Part shown: positions 43,579 to 52,719 of the stretch, in pieces
Layout: every line of letters starts with the position of its first letter
Numbering within the stretch: position 1 is the first letter of the stretch
Assembly (NCBI RefSeq): GCF_000717335.1
Contig: NZ_JNYZ01000037.1
Location: 1-64,000, forward strand
DNA length: 64,000 nt
DNA from: Amycolatopsis jejuensis
GTDB taxonomy: Bacteria; Actinomycetota; Actinomycetes; Mycobacteriales; Pseudonocardiaceae
Direction of reading: 5' to 3'
The notes under the pieces: model-generated
Seen by the model: the letters and a program-made list of their open reading frames with translations, nothing else
Told to the model about the DNA's origin: nothing
Databases searched by the model: none
Made by a program: the position numbers and the translations under genes

Positions 43579-43833
43579 TCACCCCCCAAGATGATGCCGA
43601 GCAGCGTCGAGAATCTGCACCCGCACATTCTCCAGCGAAGCCGCCACCTCATCAATCTGCCGAACCGCCAACTGCACCGCCCCCTGAATAGCCGTAGCCG
43701 TCGCAGTCTCCCCCAGCAGCCCGACCACCCGCTCCTGCAACTCCTCCAGCTCACCCTTGGTCGCGAGAGCAATCCCGGTAGGCACCTGATCGGCCAGCAA
43801 CTCCAACTGCTGCGCCTGCTCCTGAATCGTCAT
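43579..43833 (-). CDS. small helical hypothetical protein
   Basis: An 84-residue, almost entirely helical acidic protein (EQAQQLELLADQVPTGIALA, LEELQERVVGLLGETA, RQIDEVAASLENVRVQILDA). It looks like a coiled-coil or four-helix-type partner. I do not recognise the family. GAGGAGA precedes the ATG at 43833. It is divergent from the AraC gene and is the first gene beyond ispG that is not part of the conserved block. Confidence 0.65.
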   Translation of the reverse strand: MTIQEQAQQLELLADQVPTGIALATKGELEELQERVVGLLGETATATAIQGAVQLAVRQIDEVAASLENVRVQILDAARHHLGG

Positions 43834-43900
43834 CCGGCTCTCCTCACAGTGGGGACGCTGCTTTCGTGGTAGCAGAATCCCCCGGCGCTAGCCTGGTCAC

Positions 43901-44725
43901 GTGAGTCACAGCTGGGCAGCCCGCCCGCCGCACCCGGTGCTGCGGGGACTCGTCACGCGCTACATCGGCTACGCACAGGAAAACGTCACCCTGGAAGTAC
44001 ACCGCGGCCTACCCTCACGACACGTCACGCTGGTCATCAGCCTCGCGGAACCGATCCACTACACCGGGTTACCCGGCGAAGGTCCCCTGCAGAGCGTCGT
44101 CGGCGGCCTGCACACCGCACCCGCCCTCATCACCCAGGACCGCACCCAACGCGGCATCCAGCTGGAACTCGACCCACTGGGCGTCCGGACCCTGCTCGGC
44201 GTCACCGCAGCCGAACTCACCGGCCGGGTAACCGACCTCGCCGACTTCGGCCCCGACCTGGCCAACCTGCCCTACCGGCTCGCCGAAGCCCCGGACTGGC
44301 GCACCAGATTCGCGATCATCGACGACACACTGGCCGCACGAGCCGTCGAACCCACCCAACCCCCACCAGAGCTGGACCGGGCATGGCACCAGCTACGCAC
44401 CAGCGGCGGCCGGCTACGAGTATCCGACCTGGCCAGCGAGGTCGGCTGGAGCAGGCGACACCTGGGCGAACGCTTCCGAACCGAACTGGGCCTGGCACCG
44501 AAACAAGCCGCCCGGATCCTCCGCTTCGAACGAGCAGCAACCCTCCTCCGCAGCGGAACCCGCGACCTGGCCACCGTCGCATACTCCGCCGGTTACTACG
44601 ACCAAGCGCATTTCTCCAACGAATGGCGCGCAATGGCCGGTTGCTCGCCCCGGACCTGGATTACCGAAGAGCTCCCGTTTCTCCAAGACAACCCAGCGGG
44701 AGCCGAACCAGAATCGGCAACATGA
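43901..44725 (+). CDS. AraC-family transcriptional regulator
   Basis: A 274-residue regulator with a C-terminal AraC HTH pair: VSDLASEVGWSRRHLGERFR then LATVAYSAGYYDQAHFSNEW. The N-terminal domain (HPVLRGLVTRYIGYAQE, LPSRHVTLVISL) is of the DUF6597/AraC-binding type. GTG start at 43901. Its stop overlaps the downstream VOC gene start (ATGA), so the two are a coupled pair, with the VOC gene as likely target or partner. Confidence 0.9.
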   Translation: MSHSWAARPPHPVLRGLVTRYIGYAQENVTLEVHRGLPSRHVTLVISLAEPIHYTGLPGEGPLQSVVGGLHTAPALITQDRTQRGIQLELDPLGVRTLLGVTAAELTGRVTDLADFGPDLANLPYRLAEAPDWRTRFAIIDDTLAARAVEPTQPPPELDRAWHQLRTSGGRLRVSDLASEVGWSRRHLGERFRTELGLAPKQAARILRFERAATLLRSGTRDLATVAYSAGYYDQAHFSNEWRAMAGCSPRTWITEELPFLQDNPAGAEPESAT

Positions 44726-45120
44726 CACCCCAACCGACAGTCTGGCCAGCCTTCCGCTACACCGACGCACGCGGCGCAATCCGTTTCCTCACCGAGATTC
44801 TCGGCTTCGAAGAGACGCTGGTGGTGCCCGGCGCGCCGGAACGCGACGTCGCGCACGCCGAACTCCGCTGGCCCGAAGGCGGCGGCATCATGCTGGGCAG
44901 CTGCGGCGGCCCGGCAGACGGCGTACACGATGAGATGAAACCCGGCACCGGCGCCGCCTACGTGGTTTCCGACCACGTCGACGAGATTTACGCACGGGTG
45001 CGCGAAGCCGGTGCCGAGATCAGCCTCGAATTGCACGACACCGACTACGGCTCGCACACCTTCAGCGTTCGCGACCCGGAGGGAAACGCCTGGACGATCG
45101 GCAGTTACCGCGGCGCCTAG
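44722..45120 (+). CDS. VOC family protein (PhnB/glyoxalase-like)
   Basis: A 132-residue glyoxalase/bleomycin-resistance-fold protein. PAFRYTDARGAIRFLTEILG begins the first repeat, and HDTDYGSHTFSVRDPEGNAW is the conserved ending, with Glu in the DPEGN turn. Possible roles include small-molecule isomerase or resistance binding protein. It is coupled to the AraC gene. Its TAG interlocks with the convergent cupin stop inside CTAG. Confidence 0.82.
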   Translation: MTPQPTVWPAFRYTDARGAIRFLTEILGFEETLVVPGAPERDVAHAELRWPEGGGIMLGSCGGPADGVHDEMKPGTGAAYVVSDHVDEIYARVREAGAEISLELHDTDYGSHTFSVRDPEGNAWTIGSYRGA

Positions 45121-45452
45121 CCCTCCGGGTAGAAGACGAACAGCGTGCAGCCGGTCTCGGTGGCGGGAACGTGCCACGACCCGGCCGGGGCGTGCAGGAA
45201 CGTCCCGGCCGGGTAGTCGCGCGCGCCGTCGTTGAACGTGCCCGCGACCACGTAGACCTCCTCCGGGCCGGGTTCGTGGACGTCCTTGCGCGGCCACGAG
45301 CTGCCCGGGTCGAACTCGACGACGTTGGCCGAAGCGCCGTTCTCTCCGGTCCACAGTGGACGGAGGCGGATACCGGGGAACAGCTCCTTCACCGGAGCGT
45401 CTCCGACGGCGACCGACGTGTAGCCCTGCTGGGCGAGGATCTCGGGATGCAT
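45117..45452 (-). CDS. cupin-domain protein
   Basis: A 111-residue single-domain cupin (ChrR/anti-sigma-type). Motif 1 reads PRKDVHEPGPEEVYVVAGTF and motif 2 YPAGTFLHAPAGSWHVP, with His and Glu placed for one metal. It opens MHPEILAQQGYTSVAVGD. It may be a small dioxygenase or ligand sensor. It is divergent from the GlxA-like regulator (70-bp gap), its probable controller. Confidence 0.82.
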   Translation of the reverse strand: MHPEILAQQGYTSVAVGDAPVKELFPGIRLRPLWTGENGASANVVEFDPGSSWPRKDVHEPGPEEVYVVAGTFNDGARDYPAGTFLHAPAGSWHVPATETGCTLFVFYPEG

Positions 45453-45522
45453 GACCCCAGCTTGGCGCCCGGGACGCGGCCGGGACAGTGTCCGGAAAGA
45501 CGTCATGGGGTATATTCTTGCC

Positions 45523-46458
45523 ATGCATCGCGTGGTGGCTCTCGTGCGCCCGGTGCAGTCGACGTTCGAGCTCGGCTGCGGCGCGGAGGTCTTCGGCACG
45601 CCGAGGGACGGCGTGCCGCAGCACTACGAGTTCGACGTGTGCACCGAGCATCCTGGGCCGGTGCCGACCACGGCCGGGTACGCAATGCACGTGCCCAGTG
45701 GTTTGTCGGCGCTCGACAATGCCGACACCGTGCTGATCCCCGGCTGGTTGCCGGTCGAAACCCCGCTCTCGCCGAAGGTGCGACGGGCGTTGCTTGCGGC
45801 GCACGAGCGCGGCGCCCGGCTGGTCACGATCTGCTCGGGTGTTTTCGCCTTGGCCCGCACGGGATTGCTGTCCGGCCGATCCGCGACCACCCACTGGGCG
45901 CGCGCCGAGCAGTTGCAGCGGGAATTCCCGGACATCCGCGTGGAGCCGGACGTGCTGTACGTGGACCACGGCGACGTCGCCACCAGTGCCGGGGCGGGCG
46001 CGGGGATCGACCTGTGCCTGCATTTGGTCCGGCGTGATCACGGCGCCGCGCATGCCGCGTTGGTCGCACGGCACATGGTGATGCCGACGCATCGCGAGGG
46101 CGGGCAGGTGCAGTACGCGCCGCCGACGGTGCCGTCCGACGCGTTGGACGGTCTCCTCGAATGGGCCTCGGCGCGGCTGGGCACGTCGTTGTCGGTGGAC
46201 GATCTTGCTGCGTACCTTCGGGTTTCGCCGCGGACGCTGGCCCGCCGCTTCGCGGAGCAGCTCGGGACGAGCCCGGGTGCGTGGCTGCTGTCCCGCCGGG
46301 TCGCCGAGGCACGGCGGCTGCTGGAGGAGACGGAACTGCCGGTGGACGCCGTTGCGGCGCGGGTGGGTCTCGCGTCGGCGGTCAACCTGCGGCGGCGGTT
46401 TCACGCACAGGTCGGGACGACCCCGGGCGCGTACCGGCGGGCGTTCCGCACACCTTGA
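45523..46458 (+). CDS. GlxA-family (DJ-1/PfpI plus AraC) transcriptional regulator
   Basis: A 311-residue regulator: an N-terminal class I amidotransferase-like domain with the nucleophile-elbow-like VTICSGVFALARTGLLSG and RSATTHWARAEQL, then an AraC HTH pair (VDDLAAYLRVSPRTLARRFA, VDAVAARVGLASAVNLRRRF). I chose the ATG at 45523 (MHRVVALV); upstream in-frame starts at 45451 lie on the cupin start. It is just upstream of the amidase operon and may activate it. Confidence 0.88.
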   Translation: MHRVVALVRPVQSTFELGCGAEVFGTPRDGVPQHYEFDVCTEHPGPVPTTAGYAMHVPSGLSALDNADTVLIPGWLPVETPLSPKVRRALLAAHERGARLVTICSGVFALARTGLLSGRSATTHWARAEQLQREFPDIRVEPDVLYVDHGDVATSAGAGAGIDLCLHLVRRDHGAAHAALVARHMVMPTHREGGQVQYAPPTVPSDALDGLLEWASARLGTSLSVDDLAAYLRVSPRTLARRFAEQLGTSPGAWLLSRRVAEARRLLEETELPVDAVAARVGLASAVNLRRRFHAQVGTTPGAYRRAFRTP

Positions 46459-46541
46459 GCTGGCGGATCGACTGATCGATCCAGACCGTGGTGGTGCGAT
46501 GAGCCGCCAGTAACCGGACCAATCCGGATGGCCGTAGCTCC

Positions 46542-46593
46542 TTGTGTGTTCGGAAAGTTCCGCTATCCTCGCCAATGTGATTAAAGGACTTAA
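46542..46593 (+). promoter_or_regulatory. candidate promoter and operator of the amidase operon
   Basis: TTGTGT at 46542-46547 and TATCCT at 46564-46569 with 16-bp spacing form a plausible promoter. Just downstream TTAA, five bases, TTAA (46581-46593) is an inverted repeat positioned for repression; the MarR gene at the operon's far end is a candidate binder. GAGGAG at 46603 serves the amidase ATG. Confidence 0.4.
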
Positions 46594-46614
46594 CTACCCC
46601 GCGAGGAGACCTGG

Positions 46615-48048
46615 ATGAGCGATTTCGCCGGACTCGACGGACTGGGCCAGGCCGAACTGGTGCGCACCGGACAGGTCAGCCCGGCCGAGCTGCTCGACGA
46701 TGCGGTCGCGCGGATCGAAGAGGCCAACCCCGCGGTGAATGCGGTTGTGACGACGATGTACGACGAGGCACGGAAGACCGCTGAGGGGCCGCTGCCCGAA
46801 GGTCCGTTCACCGGAGTGCCGTTCCTGCTCAAGAACGGCGGCGGCGTGGGCTACGCAGGCGTCCCGATGACGTCGGGCAGCCGGTTTCTCGCCGGTTACG
46901 TGCCTGCCGCCGACGGCGAGCTCACCCGCCGGTACCAGGCCGCCGGGCTGGTCGTGTGCGGCAAGACCAACCTGCCCGAGTTCGGCCTGCTGCCCACCAC
47001 CGAGCCCGAGCTGCACGGCCCCACCCGCAATCCGTGGGACCTCACGCGTTCGGCGGGCGGGTCGAGCGGCGGGGCCGCGGCCGCGGTCGCGACGCGGATG
47101 GTTCCGATGGCGAATGCCAGCGACAGCGGCGGGTCGATCCGCGTTCCGGCCGCGCTGTGCGGGGTGTTCGGGATGAAGCCGACCCGGCTGCGGATTTCGT
47201 CGGCCCGGCGCCGGGCCGGGGTGTCGTTCCGGATCGCGGTGCTGAGCGAGCACGCGATCACCGTCAGCGTGCGCGACTGCGCTGCTCTGCTCGACGCGAC
47301 CGCGGGACCGTTGCCCGGCGACCCGTTCATCGCGCCGCGGCCGGAACGTCCTTACCTGGAAGAGATCGGCGCCGATCCGGGGAAGTTGCGGATCGCGTTC
47401 AGCACCATCGCCCCGGCCGGGCCGCCGCTGCACCCGGACTGCGTGGCCGCGGTCGAGGACGCCGCGCGGCTGTGTGAATCCCTTGGCCACGAGGTGGAAG
47501 AAACCACGCCAGTGCTCGACGGGCCTGCGCTCGCGAAGGCCTTCATGACGGTGTCCTCGGGCGGCCTGGCCTGGGACATCGCCCATCTGGAGCGCGTCAC
47601 CGGCCGGAAAGCCACCCCCGAAGACTTCGAGATCGGTACCTGGGCGGCAATCGAGCAGGGCCGCGGCGGCGGTGTCTCGCTGGCGGCCTATCAGGACGCG
47701 CTTGCCGAACTGCAGGTGCTGTGCGACGATCTGGCCGCTTTCCAAGCCCCGTACGACGTTTGGCTCACGCCGACGACGGCGGCACCCGCGCCACCGCTGG
47801 GTACGTTCACGTCCACTGCGGACGATCCGGGCCGCGGAATGCGGGCTGCCGGGGCGTTTCTCCCGTTCACGATGCTTGCCAACATCACCGGCCAGCCCGC
47901 CATGTCCGTCCCGCTGTACTGGAACACTGCCGGTCTTCCGGTCGGCGTGCACTTCATCGGCCCGTACGGCAACGAGGGCCTGCTCTACCGGCTGGCGTCC
48001 CAGCTGGAGGCCGCCCGCCCGTGGGCAGGCCGGATTCCGCTTTCCTGA
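46615..48048 (+). CDS. amidase-signature family amidase
   Basis: A 477-residue amidase of the AS family, cutting an amide to acid and ammonia or amine. The Ser-cisSer-Lys triad is complete: Lys73 in PFLLKNGGG, Ser150 in SAGGSSGGAAAAVA and Ser174 in SDSGGSIRVPAALCG. It begins the long catabolic operon with a strong ribosome site. The acyl-enzyme type and the operon suggest hydrolysis of a linear or opened cyclic amide. The substrate is not evident. Confidence 0.93.
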   Translation: MSDFAGLDGLGQAELVRTGQVSPAELLDDAVARIEEANPAVNAVVTTMYDEARKTAEGPLPEGPFTGVPFLLKNGGGVGYAGVPMTSGSRFLAGYVPAADGELTRRYQAAGLVVCGKTNLPEFGLLPTTEPELHGPTRNPWDLTRSAGGSSGGAAAAVATRMVPMANASDSGGSIRVPAALCGVFGMKPTRLRISSARRRAGVSFRIAVLSEHAITVSVRDCAALLDATAGPLPGDPFIAPRPERPYLEEIGADPGKLRIAFSTIAPAGPPLHPDCVAAVEDAARLCESLGHEVEETTPVLDGPALAKAFMTVSSGGLAWDIAHLERVTGRKATPEDFEIGTWAAIEQGRGGGVSLAAYQDALAELQVLCDDLAAFQAPYDVWLTPTTAAPAPPLGTFTSTADDPGRGMRAAGAFLPFTMLANITGQPAMSVPLYWNTAGLPVGVHFIGPYGNEGLLYRLASQLEAARPWAGRIPLS

Positions 48049-48112
48049 GCACGAGAATTCCCCGCCGCCGCGGGAGAGCTGTCCCGCGTCCCCACCGAAA
48101 GCGAGGCATCCG

Positions 48113-49330
48113 ATGACCAACCCGCTGATTCCCGGTCCACAGTGGACATCCGCCCGGCTGAACGGCAGCGAGGTGATGGACGACCAGATCAAGCACCAGA
48201 TCAGCCAGATGTTCTTCGGGATGTCCGATCTCGGCGAATGCCTCGACGCGGCCATGCGGATCACGGCCGACGACGAGGAGAGCTGGGTACGGGCCTGGAC
48301 CGGCCGGGCCGAGCTCCTGCAGCACCGCGCCGAAACCGCCGAGCGCAAGGCCCGGCCGGTCTCCGCGGCCGACGCGTACCTGCGCGCCTCGACGTACTGG
48401 CGAGCGTCGCTGATGCACTTCAGCAGCGCCGACGACCCGCGGACCCGGGAGAACTCGCTCAACGCGTACCACTGCTACGACCGTTACCTCGCGCTGTCCG
48501 ACTACCCGGGCGAGTACGTCAAGATCCCTTACGAGGACAGCTTTCTGCCGTCCTACCTGTACCGGAGCCCGGTGGCCACCGGACCCGCACCGCTGCTGAT
48601 CTTCCACCAGGGCCGGGACGCGTGGCCCGAGGACACGCGCTGGCTGTACGACGGCGCGATCCGGCGCGGTTACCACTGCCTGTCGGTGCAGTGCCCCGGC
48701 CAGGGCATGGCGCTGCGGGTGAACGGGCTCCCGTTCCGGTACGACTGGGAGAAGGTCGTCACGCCGATCGTGGACACCGCGCTCGCCCTCGACGGCGTCC
48801 ATCCGGAGCGGATCGGGTTGATGGGACTCAGTTTCGGCGGTTACCTCGCGCCGCGCGCCGCCGCGTTCGAGAAGCGGCTCAAGGTGTGTATCGCCAACCC
48901 CGGCGTGCTCAAGTGGGGCGAGTCGATCAAGGACAACATGCCTCCTGCGGTCAGCGAGGCGCAGGAAGCGGGACCGGAGGCGTTCAATGCGGCGGTCGCG
49001 AAGTTCACTGCCGAGGCGCCGGTGGCCGAGTGGTTCGTGCGCGACTCGATGTGGAAGCACGGGGTGAGTACTCCGTACGACCTCTTCCGCGAGCTCGACG
49101 CTTGTGACCTCACCGAAATCGCCGGGAAGATCGAGTGCGAAACGCTCGTCCAGGACGGCGTCGAGGAGCGGTTTTCCGCCGGACAGGCCGAAAAGCTGTA
49201 CGACGCGTTGACGTGCCCGAAAGACCTGCTGGTGTTCGACGACGAGTCGACCGCCCAGCTGCACTGCCAGAACGGCGGCACCGCCACGGCCGCCGAGTTC
49301 ACCTTCGACTGGCTGGACGGGCGGTTGTGA
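48113..49330 (+). CDS. alpha/beta hydrolase (dihydropseudooxynicotine hydrolase-like)
   Basis: A 405-residue hydrolase with an N-terminal helical region and a C-terminal alpha/beta domain. The nucleophile is Ser240 in GLMGLSFGGYLAPR; the oxyanion region reads FHQGRDAWPEDT. Size and layout match C-C hydrolases such as 2,6-dihydroxypseudooxynicotine hydrolase and related esterases. ATG at 48113, 64 bp after the amidase. It could break a C-C bond or an ester; only the fold is sure. Confidence 0.85.
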   Translation: MTNPLIPGPQWTSARLNGSEVMDDQIKHQISQMFFGMSDLGECLDAAMRITADDEESWVRAWTGRAELLQHRAETAERKARPVSAADAYLRASTYWRASLMHFSSADDPRTRENSLNAYHCYDRYLALSDYPGEYVKIPYEDSFLPSYLYRSPVATGPAPLLIFHQGRDAWPEDTRWLYDGAIRRGYHCLSVQCPGQGMALRVNGLPFRYDWEKVVTPIVDTALALDGVHPERIGLMGLSFGGYLAPRAAAFEKRLKVCIANPGVLKWGESIKDNMPPAVSEAQEAGPEAFNAAVAKFTAEAPVAEWFVRDSMWKHGVSTPYDLFRELDACDLTEIAGKIECETLVQDGVEERFSAGQAEKLYDALTCPKDLLVFDDESTAQLHCQNGGTATAAEFTFDWLDGRL

Positions 49331-49336
49331 TCCGCG

Positions 49337-50695
49337 ATGACCACCGATGACGATCCGGCGATAAGTACCCTGCCGCTGAAGGAAACCCTGCGCCAGGGCG
49401 GATGGGGGATCTGCCTGCTGGCCGTACCGCTCGTGATGATGGAACAGCTCAGCCGTGAGGCGACCACCACGCTCGCCCCGGACATCCGGACCGCGTTCGG
49501 GATCTCCGACGCCACCCTGGTCGCGCTGGCCGGGTTCGCCGGGGTCGCGCTGACCCTCGGTGGCGTGCCGATGGCGTGGCTGGCCGACCGGGTCCGGCGC
49601 AGGTACCTCGTGGTGGCCTCGGCTTCGGCCGGGGCGCTGGCGTTGCTCGGTGCCGGGCTGTCCCAGCACACGTGGCAGCTGTTCATCGCCTACCTGTTCA
49701 CCGGGCTGGCCGCGGCGTACTCGAACCCCGTGTTCGGGTCGCTGATCGCCGACGCGTACCCGGTGGGTGGCCGCGGCCGGATCTACTCGCTGCAGGCCAT
49801 CGCGACCCCGTTGGGCCAGGCCGTGGGCCCGGTGCTGGCCGGCTCGATCGCGGGGATCGCCGGGCAGTCGGCGGGCGCGTGGCGGTGGTCGTACATCGGG
49901 CTCGCGGTACCGTACGCGGTGCTCGCGATCTGCGCGGCGCTGTTCCTCCGCGAACCCGGCCGCGGTGAGGCCGACCGCAAAGAGCTCGGTGCGGCTTGCA
50001 CCGTCGAGCAGCCGGTCCGGATCCTTTCCGCGTTCCGGCAAGTGATCAAGGTCAAGACTTTTCTGTTCATGTGCATGGGAATCGGCGTGCTCGGGCTTGC
50101 GCTGTACACGATCCCGGTGCAGATGTCCTTGCTGCTGGCGTACGAGTACGGGATTGGCGCCGTGCAGCGGGGAGCGACCTTCTCGCTGATCCAGATCCCG
50201 GTGATCGCGACGATGTTCTTCGCGGGGTACCTGTTCGACCGGGCTTACCGGGTCCGGCCGGAACGGACGGTGCACATTGCCGGTGGAGCGATCCTGGCCT
50301 TCGGCGTGCTCATCTGCGGCGGCATCTGGTTCCCGCCGATCGGGCTGCTGCTGGCGTGCTACGTACCCGCGTCGATGTGTGTTGGGGTCGCGCTGGTGTC
50401 GATCAACCCGCTGGTGTCGTCGGTGACGCCGTTTCGCTTGCGGGCGCAGGCTTTCGCGCTGCTGACCGTGTTCACGTTCCTGATGGGCGGCTTCTTCGGC
50501 GCGGTGGGCGCCGGGGTGATCTCGGATTCGTTCGGGCCACGGCTCGCCCTGACGGTCGCTGTCGGGTTCTCGGCCTTCATCGCCGGGGCCTTGTTCCTGT
50601 ACGGCGGCCGGTTTCTGAAGGCTGACATTGCCGCGGCGGCGGAGGATCTGCTGCCGGAGAACTCTGCGCCGGTGCGGGCGTGGGAATCGAGCTGA
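49337..50695 (+). CDS. MFS transporter (12-helix)
   Basis: A 452-residue major facilitator. Motif A is WLADRVRRRYLVVASASAGA, the second half repeats with FAGYLFDRAYRVRPER, and a C-terminal SFGPRLALTVAVGFSAF helix follows. It starts 6 bp after the hydrolase, so it is co-translated and probably takes up the substrate or exports a product of the pathway. Confidence 0.88.
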   Translation: MTTDDDPAISTLPLKETLRQGGWGICLLAVPLVMMEQLSREATTTLAPDIRTAFGISDATLVALAGFAGVALTLGGVPMAWLADRVRRRYLVVASASAGALALLGAGLSQHTWQLFIAYLFTGLAAAYSNPVFGSLIADAYPVGGRGRIYSLQAIATPLGQAVGPVLAGSIAGIAGQSAGAWRWSYIGLAVPYAVLAICAALFLREPGRGEADRKELGAACTVEQPVRILSAFRQVIKVKTFLFMCMGIGVLGLALYTIPVQMSLLLAYEYGIGAVQRGATFSLIQIPVIATMFFAGYLFDRAYRVRPERTVHIAGGAILAFGVLICGGIWFPPIGLLLACYVPASMCVGVALVSINPLVSSVTPFRLRAQAFALLTVFTFLMGGFFGAVGAGVISDSFGPRLALTVAVGFSAFIAGALFLYGGRFLKADIAAAAEDLLPENSAPVRAWESS

Positions 50696-50704
50696 GGGAT
50701 GGTC

Positions 50705-51451
50705 ATGTCTGATCTGTTCGACCTGTCCGGCCGGGTTGCGGTGGTGACGGGGGCCAGTTCCGGGATCGGTGCGGGGATCGCGCAGGCGCTGGGCGCGGCG
50801 GGGAGTGCGGTGGTGCTGGTCGGCCGTTCGAAGCGGCGGTTGTCCCGCACCGCCGCCGCGATCCCCGGGGCCAAGGTGGCGGAGGTCGTAGCCGACCTTC
50901 GTGACGACGGTGCCGCGCGGGCTGTCGTGGACGCGGCCGTCGACCGGTTCGGCCGGATCGACGTGCTGGTCCACTCGGCCGGGATCTACCACCAGGCGTC
51001 GCTCGCCGAGACCACCGACCAGATCTTCGACGACCAGTGGATGACCAACGTCCGGGCGCCGTTCCAGCTGACCCGCGAAGCCCGGCCGCACCTGCGCCGC
51101 GGTGGGTCGATCATCTTCGTGTCGTCGATGTCCGGGCATGTCGGTTCCCCGGACGACTCGGCGTACTGCGCATCCAAGGGCGCGATCGAACTGCTGGTGA
51201 AAGCGCTTGCGGTCGAGCTGGCGCCGGACGGGATCCGGGTCAACGCGGTGGCGCCCGGCAACGTGCACACGCCCATCAACGCGGAAATCATCACCGCCGA
51301 CCTGGAGCAGGAAATCAACGCCACGACACCGGCCGGCCGGATCGGGGTCGTCGCCGACATCAGCCCGGCGGTCGTGTACCTGGCTTCGGCGGCTTCGTCC
51401 TACGTGTACGGGGCGAGCCTGCCCATCGACGGCGGGTTCATCGCCCAGTGA
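50705..51451 (+). CDS. SDR family oxidoreductase
   Basis: A 248-residue short-chain dehydrogenase: VVTGASSGIGAGIAQALG, VHSAGIYHQASLAE, catalytic Tyr-Lys in SAYCASKGAIELLVK and Ser in IFVSSMSGHVGS. ARG in LVGRSKRRL favours NADP. I prefer the ATG at 50705, which has GAGGG at the right spacing; an ATG two codons upstream is possible. It is likely to act on an alcohol or aldehyde in the operon pathway. Confidence 0.9.
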   Translation: MSDLFDLSGRVAVVTGASSGIGAGIAQALGAAGSAVVLVGRSKRRLSRTAAAIPGAKVAEVVADLRDDGAARAVVDAAVDRFGRIDVLVHSAGIYHQASLAETTDQIFDDQWMTNVRAPFQLTREARPHLRRGGSIIFVSSMSGHVGSPDDSAYCASKGAIELLVKALAVELAPDGIRVNAVAPGNVHTPINAEIITADLEQEINATTPAGRIGVVADISPAVVYLASAASSYVYGASLPIDGGFIAQ

Positions 51452-51471
51452 AGAGAGCGAGGAGTACCGCC

Positions 51472-52719
51472 ATGTTCCCCAGCGGGGTGGGCATCGACGA
51501 ATTCACGCACGAGCTGGACCGGCTGGAGAAGGTCTCGCGGTTCGCCGAGATGCCACGGAACCTGTTCGACGAAGGCCCGCATCTGGTGTCCACTTCGGAC
51601 CTGCCGTGGGGCGACGCCGTCCGCGAGCAGTCGGTCACCGCGTACCTGCGGTTCATCCACGGCGAAACCTGGATCACCGGCGGTGGCGCGCGGGAGATGG
51701 AAACCGGGATCGTCGGCTGGCTCGGCGGGTTGTTCGGCGCGAGCGCACCGGCCGGGTTCATCACCGCGGGCGGGTCCGAGTCCAATATGTGCGCCATCCT
51801 CACCGCCAAACAGCGCAGCGGCCGCAAAGGCGGCAGCGTGGTGTTCCCCGACAACGGGCACTACTCGCTGTACAAGCTGTGCAAGATGTTCGACCTGGAC
51901 GCCATCCCGGTCCCCGCCCCGCCGGGACGGCTGGACCAGGTCGACCCGGCGGCGATCGAGGCGGCCATCCGCCCGGACACCATCGCCATCATCGCGACCG
52001 CAGGCACCTGGGCGTACGGCAGTGTCGACCCGATCGCCGAGATCGGCGAAATTGCCCAGCGCTACAACCTTTACCTGCACGTCGACGCCGCGTTCGGTGG
52101 ATACATTCTGCCCTTCCTGGAGCGTTCCGGGTACGACCCGGCCATCCCGCCCTGGGACTTCCGGGTCCCGGCCGTGTGCTCGATCAGCGCGGACCTGCAC
52201 AAGAACGGCATGGCCCCACCGCCCGCGGGCACGCTGGTATTCCGCGACGAGTCGTTGCTCCGCTCGGCCAAGGAGATCTGCCCGCCCAACGGCACGATGT
52301 CCGGTACCCGCGGCGCCGGGCCGATCGCGGGTGCGTGGGCGATGGTCAAGCTGCTGGGCGAAGCCGGGTACACGGCGGTGTCCCGCGCGTCGATGGGGTT
52401 GCGGGACAGGCTCGCCGACGGCGTCCGGCAGATCGACGGCCTGAGCGTGTACCCCGGCTCCCGGATCAACATGGTGCTGATCCACTCCGAGACGATGGAC
52501 CTGCGTCCGGTCGCGGATGCGTTACGGGCGCAGGGCTGGATGTTCGCGGCCCGTGCGGTGCCGTCGCCGGTCGGGATCGTCGTGGTGCCGATGCCGCACA
52601 ACGACGGGCAGGTCGAACCGTTCCTGGCCGACCTGCGGGACACGGTTGCGCTGGCCACCCCGCTCGAAGCGGAACTGGACCCGGCGAGCCTGGAAAAGGT
52701 GTCCAGCTATGGGTTCTGA
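51472..52719 (+). CDS. PLP-dependent decarboxylase / lyase (group II)
   Basis: A 415-residue fold-type I PLP enzyme like glutamate decarboxylase or sphingosine-phosphate lyase. Lys244 in SADLHKNGMAPP binds PLP, with Asp205 in HVDAAFGGY and His130 stacking (DNGHYSLYK). GGSESNMCAILTAK is the phosphate-binding turn. GAGGAG precedes the ATG at 51472. It would decarboxylate an amino acid or cleave an amino alcohol. The HyuA gene overlaps its end by 11 bases. Confidence 0.88.
   Translation: MFPSGVGIDEFTHELDRLEKVSRFAEMPRNLFDEGPHLVSTSDLPWGDAVREQSVTAYLRFIHGETWITGGGAREMETGIVGWLGGLFGASAPAGFITAGGSESNMCAILTAKQRSGRKGGSVVFPDNGHYSLYKLCKMFDLDAIPVPAPPGRLDQVDPAAIEAAIRPDTIAIIATAGTWAYGSVDPIAEIGEIAQRYNLYLHVDAAFGGYILPFLERSGYDPAIPPWDFRVPAVCSISADLHKNGMAPPPAGTLVFRDESLLRSAKEICPPNGTMSGTRGAGPIAGAWAMVKLLGEAGYTAVSRASMGLRDRLADGVRQIDGLSVYPGSRINMVLIHSETMDLRPVADALRAQGWMFAARAVPSPVGIVVVPMPHNDGQVEPFLADLRDTVALATPLEAELDPASLEKVSSYGF

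Noticed and set aside
47954..51268. A 1104-codon minus-strand frame across the amidase operon
   Set aside because: It is an antisense reading of three clear genes, rich in Arg, Gly and Pro, caused by high third-position GC; no family motif is present.
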